Shown here piece after piece: positions 26,951 to 35,621 of a stretch of 64,000 nucleotides of DNA. Each line of letters opens with the position of its first letter. Position 1 is the stretch's first letter. The stretch lies in NCBI RefSeq assembly GCF_001542625.1, contig NZ_CP016279.1, positions 6,634,001 to 6,698,000 of the forward strand, given 5' to 3'. This stretch comes from Streptomyces griseochromogenes. Its GTDB lineage: Bacteria > Actinomycetota > Actinomycetes > Streptomycetales > Streptomycetaceae. The position numbers were made by a program, and so were the translations under genes. A model generated the notes under the pieces. It saw only the letters and a program-made list of their open reading frames with translations. It made no database searches and was not told the origin of the DNA.

Positions 26951-27091
26951 TGCGGCCAACCCGCAGGTGCGCCGGCGGCGCACGTACGACCGGGTACGGC
27001 GGGTACTCGCGGAGTTGGAGTAGGGGTGGCCGGCTAGGCGTGCCGCAGTTCAGCGTCGGACCGGCTTGGCCTCCGTGCGGGGTGTCGGTGT
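26951..27091. other. Gap inside the inverted-repeat segment
   Basis: A plus-strand frame LAANPQVRRRRTYDRVRRVL plus a few residues ends at TAG near 27023 and looks like the C-terminal end of a lost protein. Nothing else is recognised. Confidence 0.3.
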
Positions 27092-29011
27092 TCAGCGCGG
27101 GGCTGCCACGGCTGCCGCGGCCGCGGTAAGGATGCGGTGCAGGACGGGGACCGGGATCGCCGGGTTGGTGACCGCTGCGCATGCCGTGTCGCGGTCGTGC
27201 AGCAGTCCGGCCAGGACGCGGGCTGGCAGCCGCGGATTGCGCACCGCTGTGCCGCGGACGTGGGCCTCCGGGTCGTTCAGCAGCCGCACCGCGTCGGCCG
27301 GTGACAGCCGGGGGTCCTCAGCCGCGCGGCGGCGCACCTCGGCTTCGGGATCCCGGGCCAGGCGTGCGACGTCGACCGGTGTCGACTCCGGATCGTCCAG
27401 GGCTAGGCGGCGCATCCGCCCGCTGGGGTCGGCGGTGTAGCGCAGCAGGCCCGTACGGGGGAAGTTGGGGTGGCTGCGGGGCCGGTCGGGGTGGCTGAAG
27501 CTGCCGTCCCACCAGCGCCAGACCTCCAGCAGCATGTCGGCCGGCGCGTCCTCGCACGATTCGGCGAGGAACAGGCGGACCACCCGGTCCTCGTCCCGCG
27601 CCAGGCGCGCCACGACATCCGGCGGGAGGTGCCGGGCTCGGGCCACACTGCGGCGGACCAGCGGGTGGGACGACGCGGCGAGACGGCGCATCGCGTCGGC
27701 GTCACCGTGCAGGTCTTCGACCCAGGGCAGAGTGTGCGACATCGACGTCGGGTCGAAGTCGTGGCGTACCGCGGCACGTTGCTCCTCGGTGAGGTCGGGG
27801 CGCAGCGCCACTGCGGAGCGGATGTCGTCCTGCGAGTCCTCCGCCAGCACGGCGACGCCGTGTGCGCCCAGGCCCGGGTTGGCGGCCAGCGCCCGACGTA
27901 CTTCCGCGTCCCCGTCCCGGACCAGCTCTGCCTCCAACTCGGGCGCGAGGCGGCACCGTTCGAGCGCCCGCCGCGGGTCGGGCAGGGCGGCGAAAACCTC
28001 GCGAGGCATGGGTACGCCGGTGTGGTGGGCGAGCAGCGCAGCCGTTCGCACCGCGTGGTCGGTGTCGGCCAGCAGCCGCTCCCGCAGCGGCGCAGCGAGG
28101 TCCTCCCACCGGGCACAGGCCGCCGCCCGCACCCGGGGATCGGCGTCGGCCGCGAGGCCAGGGAGGTGCTGTGCGGGGAGCCCCGGGAGTTCGGCGGCTC
28201 GCGCGCGGGACGGGCTGGCGAGGAGGTCGTCGTACAGGTCCTCGGGGAGTTCGGCGCCCCAGACGCAGGCATGCTCCGCCCAGAGCACGCGTCGATTCGG
28301 CGACGGCTCGGCGCGGACCAGGTGTACCCACTGATCGGACGTGAGCTTGGGCCGGAAGGTGTCGGCGAGCCTTGACCGCACCCGCGGATCGGGGTGCGCC
28401 ACGGCGGCGTCGAGGACGGCGGGCCGGTCGCATCCGTGCAGGAAGCCCTCCTCCACATCCAGCAGCCGGATCAGCAGTTCGTCCGTCGCGGCCGGATTGG
28501 ACCCTATCCCCTCCGCCCAGTGCAGAGGCCACGCACGTCGGCCGGGCACCGCCGCCCACACCTCGGCGCGCTCGACCTCCGTCTCGAGCCCGGCGGCCGC
28601 GGCGGCCTCCTCCAGCCGCTCCGGCAGTCGGTCGAGGGCCGTCACCCGAGGCCCGTCCGCGCCGGGCACCTCCGCCAGCAGCACCTGCCCGTCGAGGGAG
28701 AGCGCCACGAACCCGGGGTCGCCGGTCAACTCCGGCACGCCGCTCCCGGCGTGCCGGACCCGGGTCCACCAGGAGTCGTTGCCGCCGATCCGGTGCCTGA
28801 GGACGGCCACAAGGAACTCACCGTCGACACCGCAAAGACGGCGCCACCACGCGGCATCGAGTGCTTCGCGGGCCACTCCGTCCGGCGCCGCGATCCCCCG
28901 CGCGATCCGCCAGCCGGCCTCCGGCGGGAACAAGCTGCCCGGGCGCACGTCCTCGACGACCGTGAGTCCGGCGCATGCGAGTAGTTCGTGGAGTTCCTCT
29001 TGGCGCTGCAC
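27092..29011 (-). CDS. Large alpha-helical repeat protein (LRV/HEAT-like)
   Basis: About 639 residues from GTG 29011; an in-frame ATG at 29092 lies 9 bp from the inverted repeat and would add 27 residues. The N-terminal ~220 residues are globular. From about residue 230 onward, repeats of about 22-24 residues of the type HPDPRVRSRLADTFRPKLT, DADPRVRAAACARWEDLAAP, DPEAEVRRRAAEDPRLSPAD are characteristic of leucine-rich-repeat-variant/HEAT-like solenoids. Proteins like this are binding scaffolds; partners are unknown. The gene lies alone between two inverted 115-bp repeats. Confidence 0.75.
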   Translation of the reverse strand: MQRQEELHELLACAGLTVVEDVRPGSLFPPEAGWRIARGIAAPDGVAREALDAAWWRRLCGVDGEFLVAVLRHRIGGNDSWWTRVRHAGSGVPELTGDPGFVALSLDGQVLLAEVPGADGPRVTALDRLPERLEEAAAAAGLETEVERAEVWAAVPGRRAWPLHWAEGIGSNPAATDELLIRLLDVEEGFLHGCDRPAVLDAAVAHPDPRVRSRLADTFRPKLTSDQWVHLVRAEPSPNRRVLWAEHACVWGAELPEDLYDDLLASPSRARAAELPGLPAQHLPGLAADADPRVRAAACARWEDLAAPLRERLLADTDHAVRTAALLAHHTGVPMPREVFAALPDPRRALERCRLAPELEAELVRDGDAEVRRALAANPGLGAHGVAVLAEDSQDDIRSAVALRPDLTEEQRAAVRHDFDPTSMSHTLPWVEDLHGDADAMRRLAASSHPLVRRSVARARHLPPDVVARLARDEDRVVRLFLAESCEDAPADMLLEVWRWWDGSFSHPDRPRSHPNFPRTGLLRYTADPSGRMRRLALDDPESTPVDVARLARDPEAEVRRRAAEDPRLSPADAVRLLNDPEAHVRGTAVRNPRLPARVLAGLLHDRDTACAAVTNPAIPVPVLHRILTAAAAAVAAPR

Positions 29012-29100
29012 GCGGTCATGATCCCCGCCGACTCGCGGTGAGACAAGTCCCTCAGCCCACACCCAACCGGCCCTCACCCGCGCACAGGTCATTGACTGTG

Positions 29101-29215
29101 AGGTCGTTCGGCGGCCCCACCCGGGCGGCTGGAATCGGCCCTCACTTGAGCATCGGCAGCTTTCTCAGGCTCTGGCAGAGACCTGCCCATGCCGGCACGG
29201 TGACCGCTTCGAGCC
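29101..29215 (-). repeat. Right copy of the 115-bp inverted repeat
   Basis: Reverse complement of 26836-26950 with two mismatches. It lies immediately upstream of the repeat-protein gene, so the promoter of that gene may lie within or beyond it. The flanking bases differ from those of the left copy and no target-site duplication was noticed. Confidence 0.85.
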
Positions 29216-29293
29216 GTCATGGAACCGTCCTCACGTTCTTCGAGCGCAATCTGTCCGGCGCACAGGGACCCGTGCACCACGGCGCCCGATGTG

Positions 29294-29338
29294 CTGAGCG
29301 CTTCACTCCGGCGATCGTCGCCGGAGTGAAGCGCTCAG
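29294..29338. terminator. Orphan 21-bp perfect hairpin
   Basis: Two 21-bp arms that are perfect reverse complements surround a 3-nt loop (TCG at 29315-29317). It has terminator form, yet it lies between two divergently oriented genes (27092-29011 minus, 29469-29795 plus), so no present gene ends here. Likely the remnant of a deleted neighbour, or an insulator or recombination structure. Confidence 0.7.
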
Positions 29339-29468
29339 TCACCCTCGATCACGACTCGATACGCGCCCCAGCACGGAATTGCGGACAGCGCGCTGAACTC
29401 GGCCCACGGAAGTCACGCGACATGACGGGTGACCGTTCACTATCGTCGCCGGAAGAAAGGACGTGGGC

Positions 29469-29795
29469 ATGGCATTGGTGAAGAGGGGATCACGCCGCAT
29501 AAGCGTCGACGACGTCCCCTATCGCTGGAGGCTGCGCGGAAGGCCGACCTATGACCAGGGGTTGGTCCGGTCGCCCCTCACCTATGCGGTCGAACACGCC
29601 GAATCTCCCGGCACCACACTGGTGGTCACCACCGACCAGCCACACCCGGGCAATTGGCTCGGTGCACCGGGCACTCCCGTCCTGCCGCGCGACGTCGCTG
29701 CCGGAATCCGCACCGCTCTCGCTCATGGATGGGCACCCCGGAGCCCGGGCTCTCCGTTCCGCCTCGACCAGTCGGAAGGCTTCGTCGCTTCCTGA
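29469..29795 (+). CDS. Conserved-looking small protein of unknown function
   Basis: 108 residues from ATG 29469 (GAAAGGACG upstream). Sequence starts ALVKRGSRRISVDDVPYRWR and contains YAVEHAESPGTTLVVTTDQP, PVLPRDVAAGIRTALAHGW and PFRLDQSEGF. It reads as a compact beta-rich cytoplasmic domain of a type I remember as widespread but uncharacterised in Streptomyces. No operon partner; followed by twin hairpins. Confidence 0.75.
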   Translation: MALVKRGSRRISVDDVPYRWRLRGRPTYDQGLVRSPLTYAVEHAESPGTTLVVTTDQPHPGNWLGAPGTPVLPRDVAAGIRTALAHGWAPRSPGSPFRLDQSEGFVAS

Positions 29796-29809
29796 CCCAC
29801 AACGCGCCG

Positions 29810-29871
29810 TTGGACTCACCGACCACCCGAATCGGTGAGTCCAAGGGTCGGCTGGACCAGCCGACCCTTGG
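29810..29871 (+). terminator. Tandem overlapping hairpins after 29469-29795
   Basis: First hairpin: 13-bp arms at 29810-29822 and 29832-29844. Second: 13-bp arms at 29841-29853 and 29859-29871. They share CCAA at 29841-29844, so they compete at their edge. Placed 15 bp after the stop, they form a double terminator. Confidence 0.8.
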
Positions 29872-29939
29872 AACCCGCATCGGCCGGCTGCCTCCGTGGA
29901 TGAGCGTCATCGGCAGCCGACAGACCGGGACGGCCTGGT

Positions 29940-30085
29940 TCAGCAGTCGGCGGACGTCGGCCCGTCACCGCTCGCGAACCGCTTGAAGGCGGCCTGCTTG
30001 AGCCACTGCTGGACGTTCCCGGCTTCCGCGGTGCCGAGGCCCGCAGCGAGTCGCACGATTCCCAGCCCGGCTCCTCGACGAGCAG
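29940..30085 (-). pseudogene. Possible C-terminal relic on minus strand
   Basis: The minus strand reads RGAGLGIVRLAAGLGTAEAG, then NVQQWLKQAAFKRFASGDGP to a TGA near 29940, with GC-rich third positions, as for the end of a real protein. No start or N-terminal part is found; upstream sequence is occupied by the NRPS remnant. I do not recognise the family. Confidence 0.3.
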
Positions 30086-30101
30086 GCGCAGCACGGAGGG
30101 G

Positions 30102-30893
30102 CACCGAGTCCGGCGGCACCGCGGACATCACCGTCCAGGACCTGTACGGGGCATTCACCGTGCGGTCCCAGGCGAAGCTGCTGGAGGCGGCCGGGACGGG
30201 CCTGCCGCCGGTCGTACCGGTCGAGCGCGGGGACGCCTTGCCGCTCTCGTTCGGCCAGGAGCGGCTGTGGTTCCTGGACCGGCTGACGCCGGGCAGCACC
30301 GAGTTCACCGTTCCGCTGTTCATACGGCTCGGCGAACGGGCCGACCTCGATGCCGTCCACGCGGCCTTGCGGGCGCTCGCCGGGCGCCACGAGATCCTGC
30401 GCACCCGCTACCCCGTGATCGGCGACCAGCCGCGGCAGGTCGTGGGGGAAGCCGGCGTCGAGCTGCGTGAGGCAGCGACCACGGACCTGGCCGCCGAGGC
30501 CACGGCGGAACTCGGCCGGGGCTTCGATCTCGCCGACGGCCCGGTCTGGCGCGCGCTCCTGGTCCGCTCGGACGGCGCCGGCGACACCGTGTTGCTGACG
30601 CTGCATCACATCGCCTGCGACGGATGGTCGGCCGTCACCCTGGAACGGGACTTCCGGGCGCTGTACGCGGGCGCGGAATCTCCCGTCCCTGCGCTGCAGT
30701 ACGCGGACCACGCCGTCTGGCAGCGCACCCATCTCGGCGACGACCTGCTGGCCCCGGGCCTGGCTGCCTGGCGTACCGCGCTGGAAGGTGTCGAGCCGCT
30801 GCATCTGCCCACCGACCGGCCGCGCCCGGCCCTGCGGGACGGCCGGGGCGCCGTGGTGACCTTCGCCGTGCCCGGCGACGTCGCGCGTCCTTG
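30102..30893 (+). pseudogene. Truncated NRPS fragment: carrier-domain tail plus N-terminal half of a condensation domain
   Basis: ADITVQDLYGAFTVRSQAKL looks like the end of a carrier domain, followed by LPLSFGQERLWFLDRLTPGS (C1 motif), HEILRTRYPVI (C2) and LHHIACDGWS (C3, catalytic HHxxxDG). About 235 of the usual 430-450 condensation residues remain. Homology stops near FAVPGDVA at about 30886, followed after about 45 bp by a tRNA-like gene. No start codon, adenylation domain or other NRPS gene is present, so this is debris. Confidence 0.8.
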
Positions 30894-30934
30894 TTCATGT
30901 GAACGGCACGGGACACCACCGGGGCCGGGAACAG

Positions 30935-31031
<97 letters not shown>

Positions 31032-31164
31032 GGTCGGGATCCGCTCCTGGGCGGGCGTCCGGCTGAGCCTGGCCGGTCGTACTTGGCCGCTCATTGGCGC
31101 AGCGGCTCGTCGTCCGAGCCAGGGCTTCGCTGCTCGATGCGCGACGAATCCGGAGTCCGGTGAG

Positions 31165-31210
31165 GGTGCCCCTGCCCGCCCGGGCCCGGCCCCATGATGG
31201 CAGGGGCACC
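31165..31210 (-). terminator. Terminator of the ribosome-inactivating protein gene
   Basis: Perfect 12-bp stem (GGTGCCCCTGCC/GGCAGGGGCACC) with a GC-rich 22-nt loop, 9 bp beyond the minus-strand stop at 31219. Confidence 0.75.
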
Positions 31211-31218
31211 ATGTCACC

Positions 31219-32415
31219 TCAGCCGTCGGACCTGGGCGGTTCGGGCCAGGGACGCGCCTGCTGGCCTGCCGGGTCCGGTGCCGGCAGCGGCTGGGCAGCC
31301 GGCGGCTCCGACGGCGACTGCGAGGGCGCCGTCGTGGTCAGGGAGTTCCGGTTGGCCACGCTCAGCAGCACGCCGAGTTGCTGAAGGCTGTTGACCTGCT
31401 GTCCGTTGATCGTCACCGGATGCCGTACGGACTGACCGTTCTGCAGGTCGGCCAAGGCTGCGGACAGGTCGGCCCAGTTGTTCTCCATGTCCTGCACCGC
31501 CGCATTCGCGGGTGCACCCGTGTACCACCTCGTGTGCCCCCTGTCGCGTACCCCGCCGGTGAAGGACTGGGCAGCGCCGTTGAAACGAGCGGCTTCGCTG
31601 ACCATCTGGACCAGTACGGTCATCGCCCGTGCGCGCTCGGGGACGGACGAGCCGTTGCTCGCGAGGGTCCGGATGGCATTCACCATGGCCTGCTGTCCGA
31701 GCGGGATGTCCTGACGTGCGTACTGATGCTCCTCCCCCTCCCTGCCCCGCGTGCGTGTGGCCTGCTGCAGGGCGCTGTAGCTGGCTCCGAAGCGAGCGTC
31801 CTCGTAGCTCTGGGGATCGGGTACGTGTTCACCGTCGAGCAGGTAGGTGTGGTCCTGGTTGCGCCAGCCGACGACATAAAGGTCGTTGGGGCGGACCAGC
31901 AAGTCGATGGCCGGATCCGTGGCCCCGCTCCCGGAACGGAGCCGAATGTCGATCGGGGTGTCGGAATCCCTGGTCTGGTGGAAACCGTAGGGGCCCTGTA
32001 TTCCCGGCACAGGCTCGCTCACCGCGTCTCGGACTCGCTGCACGAAGTCCGTGTAACCTTCCGCGTCGTCGACCGTGTACTCGACGGCCGGGTTCTGCGC
32101 GAGGTCACGGCGGTTGCGCTCGTCACCGGTGTCATCAGCGGGGGTTGCGTGCTCCCGGGGCTCCTGGACAGCGGCGGGCGCGGACGCACTGTCCGACGGC
32201 TCCTCCACCTGCTGCCGGGTGTCCGCCCCAGAGGCTTGAGCGGTACTCTCCGGGTCACCGACCCCCTGCGTCACCTGCTGTGAGGCATCGGGTTCGACTG
32301 CCTGCGCGGCCGTGGCGCCGAGCCCGAGGCCCGTGGCCCCCATGGCAGCGGCGGCTATGCCCATGCTCACCCTCCGAGTGACATGCGAAGTTGAGGGCTT
32401 GCGGTGCTTTCCCAT
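31219..32415 (-). CDS. Secreted ribosome-inactivating protein (rRNA N-glycosidase family)
   Basis: 398 residues. Signal peptide about 1-39 ([20 protein letters not shown], ending AAQAV), then a disordered Gln/Glu/Pro/Asp stretch (40-110). The RIP fold follows (about 112-322): [19 protein letters not shown] with Tyr180, GASYSAL with Tyr213, [10 protein letters not shown] with Glu274 and Arg277, and ENNWADLS with Trp314. These match the ricin A/saporin active-site set Tyr, Tyr, Glu, Arg, Trp in order and spacing. A Pro/Ser-rich C-tail follows. Such enzymes remove the sarcin-ricin-loop adenine of large rRNA. No immunity gene or binding domain is adjacent. The gene has its own terminator. Confidence 0.85.
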   Translation of the reverse strand: MGKHRKPSTSHVTRRVSMGIAAAAMGATGLGLGATAAQAVEPDASQQVTQGVGDPESTAQASGADTRQQVEEPSDSASAPAAVQEPREHATPADDTGDERNRRDLAQNPAVEYTVDDAEGYTDFVQRVRDAVSEPVPGIQGPYGFHQTRDSDTPIDIRLRSGSGATDPAIDLLVRPNDLYVVGWRNQDHTYLLDGEHVPDPQSYEDARFGASYSALQQATRTRGREGEEHQYARQDIPLGQQAMVNAIRTLASNGSSVPERARAMTVLVQMVSEAARFNGAAQSFTGGVRDRGHTRWYTGAPANAAVQDMENNWADLSAALADLQNGQSVRHPVTINGQQVNSLQQLGVLLSVANRNSLTTTAPSQSPSEPPAAQPLPAPDPAGQQARPWPEPPRSDG

Positions 32416-32647
32416 GGTGCTGTGGTTCTTTCTCGTCGACTGCGAGGAGCCATACGGCTGTTATGGCCTTTTCCAGCAAACGAGGGGATTCGCTTTCTCG
32501 GCAACAGTTTTCGCCTGTCACTGTGGTGTGCTCAGGGGCCGCCCGGCCACCCTCCTGCGGAGACCATTTCCCTTTCCTACGGATGCGAGGCCCGGCCTGA
32601 TTGTGATCCGCTACGAAGCGTCCCGACATGCGGTCCACACCGTGGAG
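32416..32647. other. Upstream region of the RIP gene
   Basis: 232 bp; comparatively AT-rich at 32440-32520 and contains several T-runs on the plus strand. Probably includes the RIP promoter and the 3' flank of the acetyltransferase gene. No gene seen. Confidence 0.4.
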
Positions 32648-33199
32648 TCAGTAAATCCGGCTGCGTCGGCCGTCAGCATCGACGGTGTCCGGGGTGAGTT
32701 CCTTGACGAGGAAGACGCAGGGGTCTTCGACGTGGTGCTCGATGCCGTCCCGATCGATGTAGGACCGGCGGTCCACGTAGCGGACTGTCGGCCGGTATCC
32801 CAAGCGGGTGTAGAGCGCTGCGGCCCGAGGATTGCCGTGGTCGTCGACGCCCAGTCCGATGGTGCGCGTGCTCCGTTGTCCTGCGAGTCGTTCGGCACGG
32901 CGTATGAGAGCGGTGCCGATCCCGGTGCCGCGCAGCGGTTCGGCGACATGCAGGCCGTTGATCTCCGGGCAGTCCGGGAAGGCGGCCTGGACCTCCGGGG
33001 CGGAACAGCCGTTCCACCGGACCTCGCCATTGCCCACCGGACAGCCGTCGTTCCATGCGACCAGATACGTGCTGCTTCCTGCGGTATGGCGAACGAAGCG
33101 CCGGGCATGGAACGAGGTTGTGCCGCCCGACGGCAGGTGCTGGTCGAGCAGGACGACATCCTCGGCGCGGCACTCGGAAATGTGCATGCGCCTCACCAT
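32648..33199 (-). CDS. GNAT-family N-acetyltransferase
   Basis: 183 residues from ATG 33199, chosen for GGAGGTGAAGG just upstream. Motif A for acetyl-CoA pyrophosphate binding is [15 protein letters not shown], preceded by [10 protein letters not shown] and followed by [20 protein letters not shown] and LGYRP, the standard GNAT order. Substrate unknown. It lies upstream of the RIP gene on the same strand over a 232-bp gap, so co-transcription is possible but not certain; an antidote role is not supported by sequence. Confidence 0.9.
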   Translation of the reverse strand: MVRRMHISECRAEDVVLLDQHLPSGGTTSFHARRFVRHTAGSSTYLVAWNDGCPVGNGEVRWNGCSAPEVQAAFPDCPEINGLHVAEPLRGTGIGTALIRRAERLAGQRSTRTIGLGVDDHGNPRAAALYTRLGYRPTVRYVDRRSYIDRDGIEHHVEDPCVFLVKELTPDTVDADGRRSRIY

Positions 33200-33472
33200 G
33201 ACGCCGCCTTCACCTCCAGCACCAGCGCTTTTCTCGCAGGCGTGGTCAGTCGTCGAGGGCCGGCCCGGTGTCACGCTCCACGTCACGCAGGCACAGGCGG
33301 CCGCGTGAACGGCACCAGCGGAATCAGGTGCGGCCTGCTCGGCGGTTCGCGCCGGGCCGGTGGCGATCGGCGATCACCGGGACGACCGGCCTCATTGTCC
33401 GCTTCCCGCGCCTTGCCGTCGGTGCATACCGGGCGGCGACCGCGGTACTGGCCCACACTGGAAGGGGCAGCC

Positions 33473-34501
33473 GTGGACAGAACGGGGGCGCAGTCGATGC
33501 GCGCATGGGTGGTGGCCCAGCCGGGGCCCGTCGAGCAGAATCCGCTGCGGCTCGTGGAGCGACCCGTCCCGGTGCCGGGATCCGGCGAGCTGCTGGTGCG
33601 GGTGGGGGCGTGCGGTGTGTGCCGTACCGATCTGCACGTCGCCGAGGGGGACCTGCCGGTGCGCCGGGCGGAAGTGACACCCGGGCACGAGGTGGTCGGC
33701 GTGGTCGCCGCCATCGGCGCGTACGTGAGCGGGTGGGCCGTCGGCGAGCGCGTGGGAGTGGCGTGGCTGCGCCGCACGGACGGCACCTGCCGGTACTGCC
33801 TGCGCGGGGACGAGAACCTCTGCCCCGGCTCCGAGTACACCGGCTGGGACGCGGACGGCGGCTACGCCGAGTACACCACCGTTCCGGCCGCCTTCGCGTA
33901 CAGGCTGCCGACAGACATGGACGATGTCGCACTGGCACCGTTGCTGTGCGCGGGCATCATCGGCTATCGGGCGCTGCTGCGGACGTCGCTGCCGCCGGGC
34001 GGGCGCCTCGGGCTGTACGGATTCGGCGGCAGCGCTCACCTGTGTGCGCAGGTCGCCTTGGCGCAGGGGTCCACCGTGCACGTCCTGACCCGCGACGAGG
34101 CCTCCCGACAGCTCGCTCTCGACCTCGGCTGTGCATCGGCCCGTGGAGCCTACGACCTGCCGCCGGAGCCGCTCGACGGGGCGATCCTGTTCGCCCCGGC
34201 CGGTGAACTCGTACCGGTGGCACTGCGGGCACTGGACCGGGGCGGCGTACTGGCGATCGCGGGCATCCATCTCAGCGACATCCCCGTCCTGCACTATGAG
34301 AGCGAGCTGTTCTACGAAAGAGAGGTGCGCAGCGTCACCTCCAACACCCGGGACAACGGCCGGGACTTCCTGGACCTCGCGGCCCGGCACGGCGTCCGGG
34401 CCACCACACATCCCTATCCCCTCTCCGAAGCCCAGCGGGCGCTGAGCGATCTGAAGGCGGGGCGCTTCGACGGGGCGGCCGTACTGCTGAACGACCTGTA
34501 G
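33473..34501 (+). CDS. Zinc-dependent alcohol dehydrogenase (MDR family)
   Basis: 342 residues from GTG 33473 (GAAGGGG upstream); ATG 33497 is an alternative. Catalytic zinc site: [12 protein letters not shown] and [11 protein letters not shown](P) binding: [18 protein letters not shown], where the Rossmann glycines are GFGGSAH. The structural zinc lobe reads [20 protein letters not shown]: three of the normal four Cys remain and the first position is Asp. [17 protein letters not shown] is typical of adhA-type enzymes from actinomycetes. No regulator or operon partner. Confidence 0.9.
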   Translation: MDRTGAQSMRAWVVAQPGPVEQNPLRLVERPVPVPGSGELLVRVGACGVCRTDLHVAEGDLPVRRAEVTPGHEVVGVVAAIGAYVSGWAVGERVGVAWLRRTDGTCRYCLRGDENLCPGSEYTGWDADGGYAEYTTVPAAFAYRLPTDMDDVALAPLLCAGIIGYRALLRTSLPPGGRLGLYGFGGSAHLCAQVALAQGSTVHVLTRDEASRQLALDLGCASARGAYDLPPEPLDGAILFAPAGELVPVALRALDRGGVLAIAGIHLSDIPVLHYESELFYEREVRSVTSNTRDNGRDFLDLAARHGVRATTHPYPLSEAQRALSDLKAGRFDGAAVLLNDL

Positions 34502-34542
34502 ACGCGGCACCCACCTGTAGCTGGAGGTCCATCGCCGCTGGA

Positions 34543-35090
34543 GTGGATCCGGGGTTCCTTCTGCGTGAGCGCGATCAACCACCCTATGACGTCGGATGGT
34601 TGGAGCGGTCCCGCGCGCTCTCGGGTGAGGACCCTGCGAAAGACGGCCTCGGGGTTCTGGACAAACTGAACGAGGACGACGCCTTCCGCGGCCTCGAAGA
34701 GACCCTCGATCTCATCGACGAAATCCCTGACGAGGTACTCGCGCAGGGGCAGGAAGCCACCCGGCAGTGGCTGCAGGCACGCCTCGGCGACACGGCCGGT
34801 GAGGCGGCGTCCAGCCGAGGAAGTTCAACGCCGGTGGATGCGTCCGGGGCATCCTGCTGGCCGTGGGGTCGAACCTCCTGGCCATCGGGAAGATCTACAA
34901 GGTCAACAAGGCCATCGACAGACTCGGCGGCGTCAAGAAGGTCGTCAAGAAGATCCAGGACAAGAAGAAGCGCGGCAAGAAGAGCTTCAAGAAGGCGATC
35001 ATGGAGGTGTTCGAGGAGTCCGGCACGGGCATCGGCGCCATCGCGGCCGAGATCCTCGGCGTCGACCAGGTCATCAAGAACTGCTGGTAA
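34543..35090 (+). pseudogene. Frameshifted gene for a protein with Lys-rich membrane-active-looking C-terminus
   Basis: From GTG 34543 one frame gives acidic helical sequence (LSGEDPAKDGLGVLDKLNED, then LDLIDEIPDEVLAQGQEATR) until about 34810, where the sense passes to another frame: KFNAGGCVRGILLAVGSNLL, KVNKAIDRLGGVKKVVKKIQ, DKKKRGKKSFKKAIMEVFEE and GTGIGAIAAEILGVDQVIKN, ending CW at 35088-35090. The C-terminal part resembles domains I remember at the ends of small Streptomyces proteins and could be a pore-forming or toxin-like tail. One frameshift separates it from its N-terminal region, unless it is translated on its own from an internal start. Confidence 0.5.
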
Positions 35091-35123
35091 GGCCGGTCCG
35101 AGAACCGGCTTCGAGCAGGCCGT

Positions 35124-35268
35124 GATGATCGTCTACCCGCTCGCCCTGGTCTCGGCCTTCGCCGTGCGCCGGTTCACCGACAAGTACGGGCACGGAACCG
35201 CCGCTCGCACGTCCGGCCTGGTCCTTGCTCCGGCCGTGTTCGGCGCGCCGATGTCGGCTGCCGGATGA
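35124..35268 (+). other. Short hydrophobic reading frame, possible gene remnant
   Basis: ATG 35124 gives 47 residues, MIVYPLALVSAFAVRRFTDK then GLVLAPAVFGAPMSAAG, resembling part of a small membrane protein. No clear ribosome-binding site. Uncertain whether expressed. Confidence 0.25.
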
Positions 35269-35621
35269 CACCGATGGGCCGCTCAGGACTTGGCTGACCT
35301 CTTCCGCTTCGCACCGAAGCGCGGGTCGTCGGAGGCACATCATGTCGCCTCCGACGGCCCGTTCCGAGGACTCTCCGGGGTCGAGCCGGTTCCGCGTCGC
35401 CGCGAACAGCAGGCCGCCGCCGAGCACCGCACCCTCCCCGCCCGGGTCCGCCGGAGCAACGACGGCGGCCACACCGCATCGCATCGCATCGCATGTGACA
35501 GCGACGTACGGAACATGTCACAGGGTTCGTACCACCACATGCCGCCGCTTCCCCAGAGCCCCACCAGGTGGGATGTTTACCGGCCGGAGCGGCCCGCAAC
35601 GGGCCGCGGGGAGGGATCGGG
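35269..35621. promoter_or_regulatory. Intergenic region with GCATC micro-repeat and inverted repeat
   Basis: 353 bp with no supported gene. Contains four tandem copies of a GCATC/GCATG pentamer (35476-35495) running into a 7-bp inverted repeat TGTGACA (35494-35500) / TGTCACA (35516-35522), about 100 bp before the propeller gene start. A possible regulator site. Confidence 0.4.

Noticed and set aside
30102..30893. Active NRPS gene cluster
   Set aside because: Only a carrier tail and half a condensation domain remain, without start codon, adenylation domain or partner genes.
32648..33199. Acetyltransferase as immunity protein of the RIP toxin
   Set aside because: Only proximity supports it; the GNAT sequence has no toxin-specific feature and the gap is 232 bp.
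35476..35495. GCATC micro-repeat as a functional iteron array
   Set aside because: Only four 5-bp units; short enough to be slippage, so kept only as part of the intergenic note.
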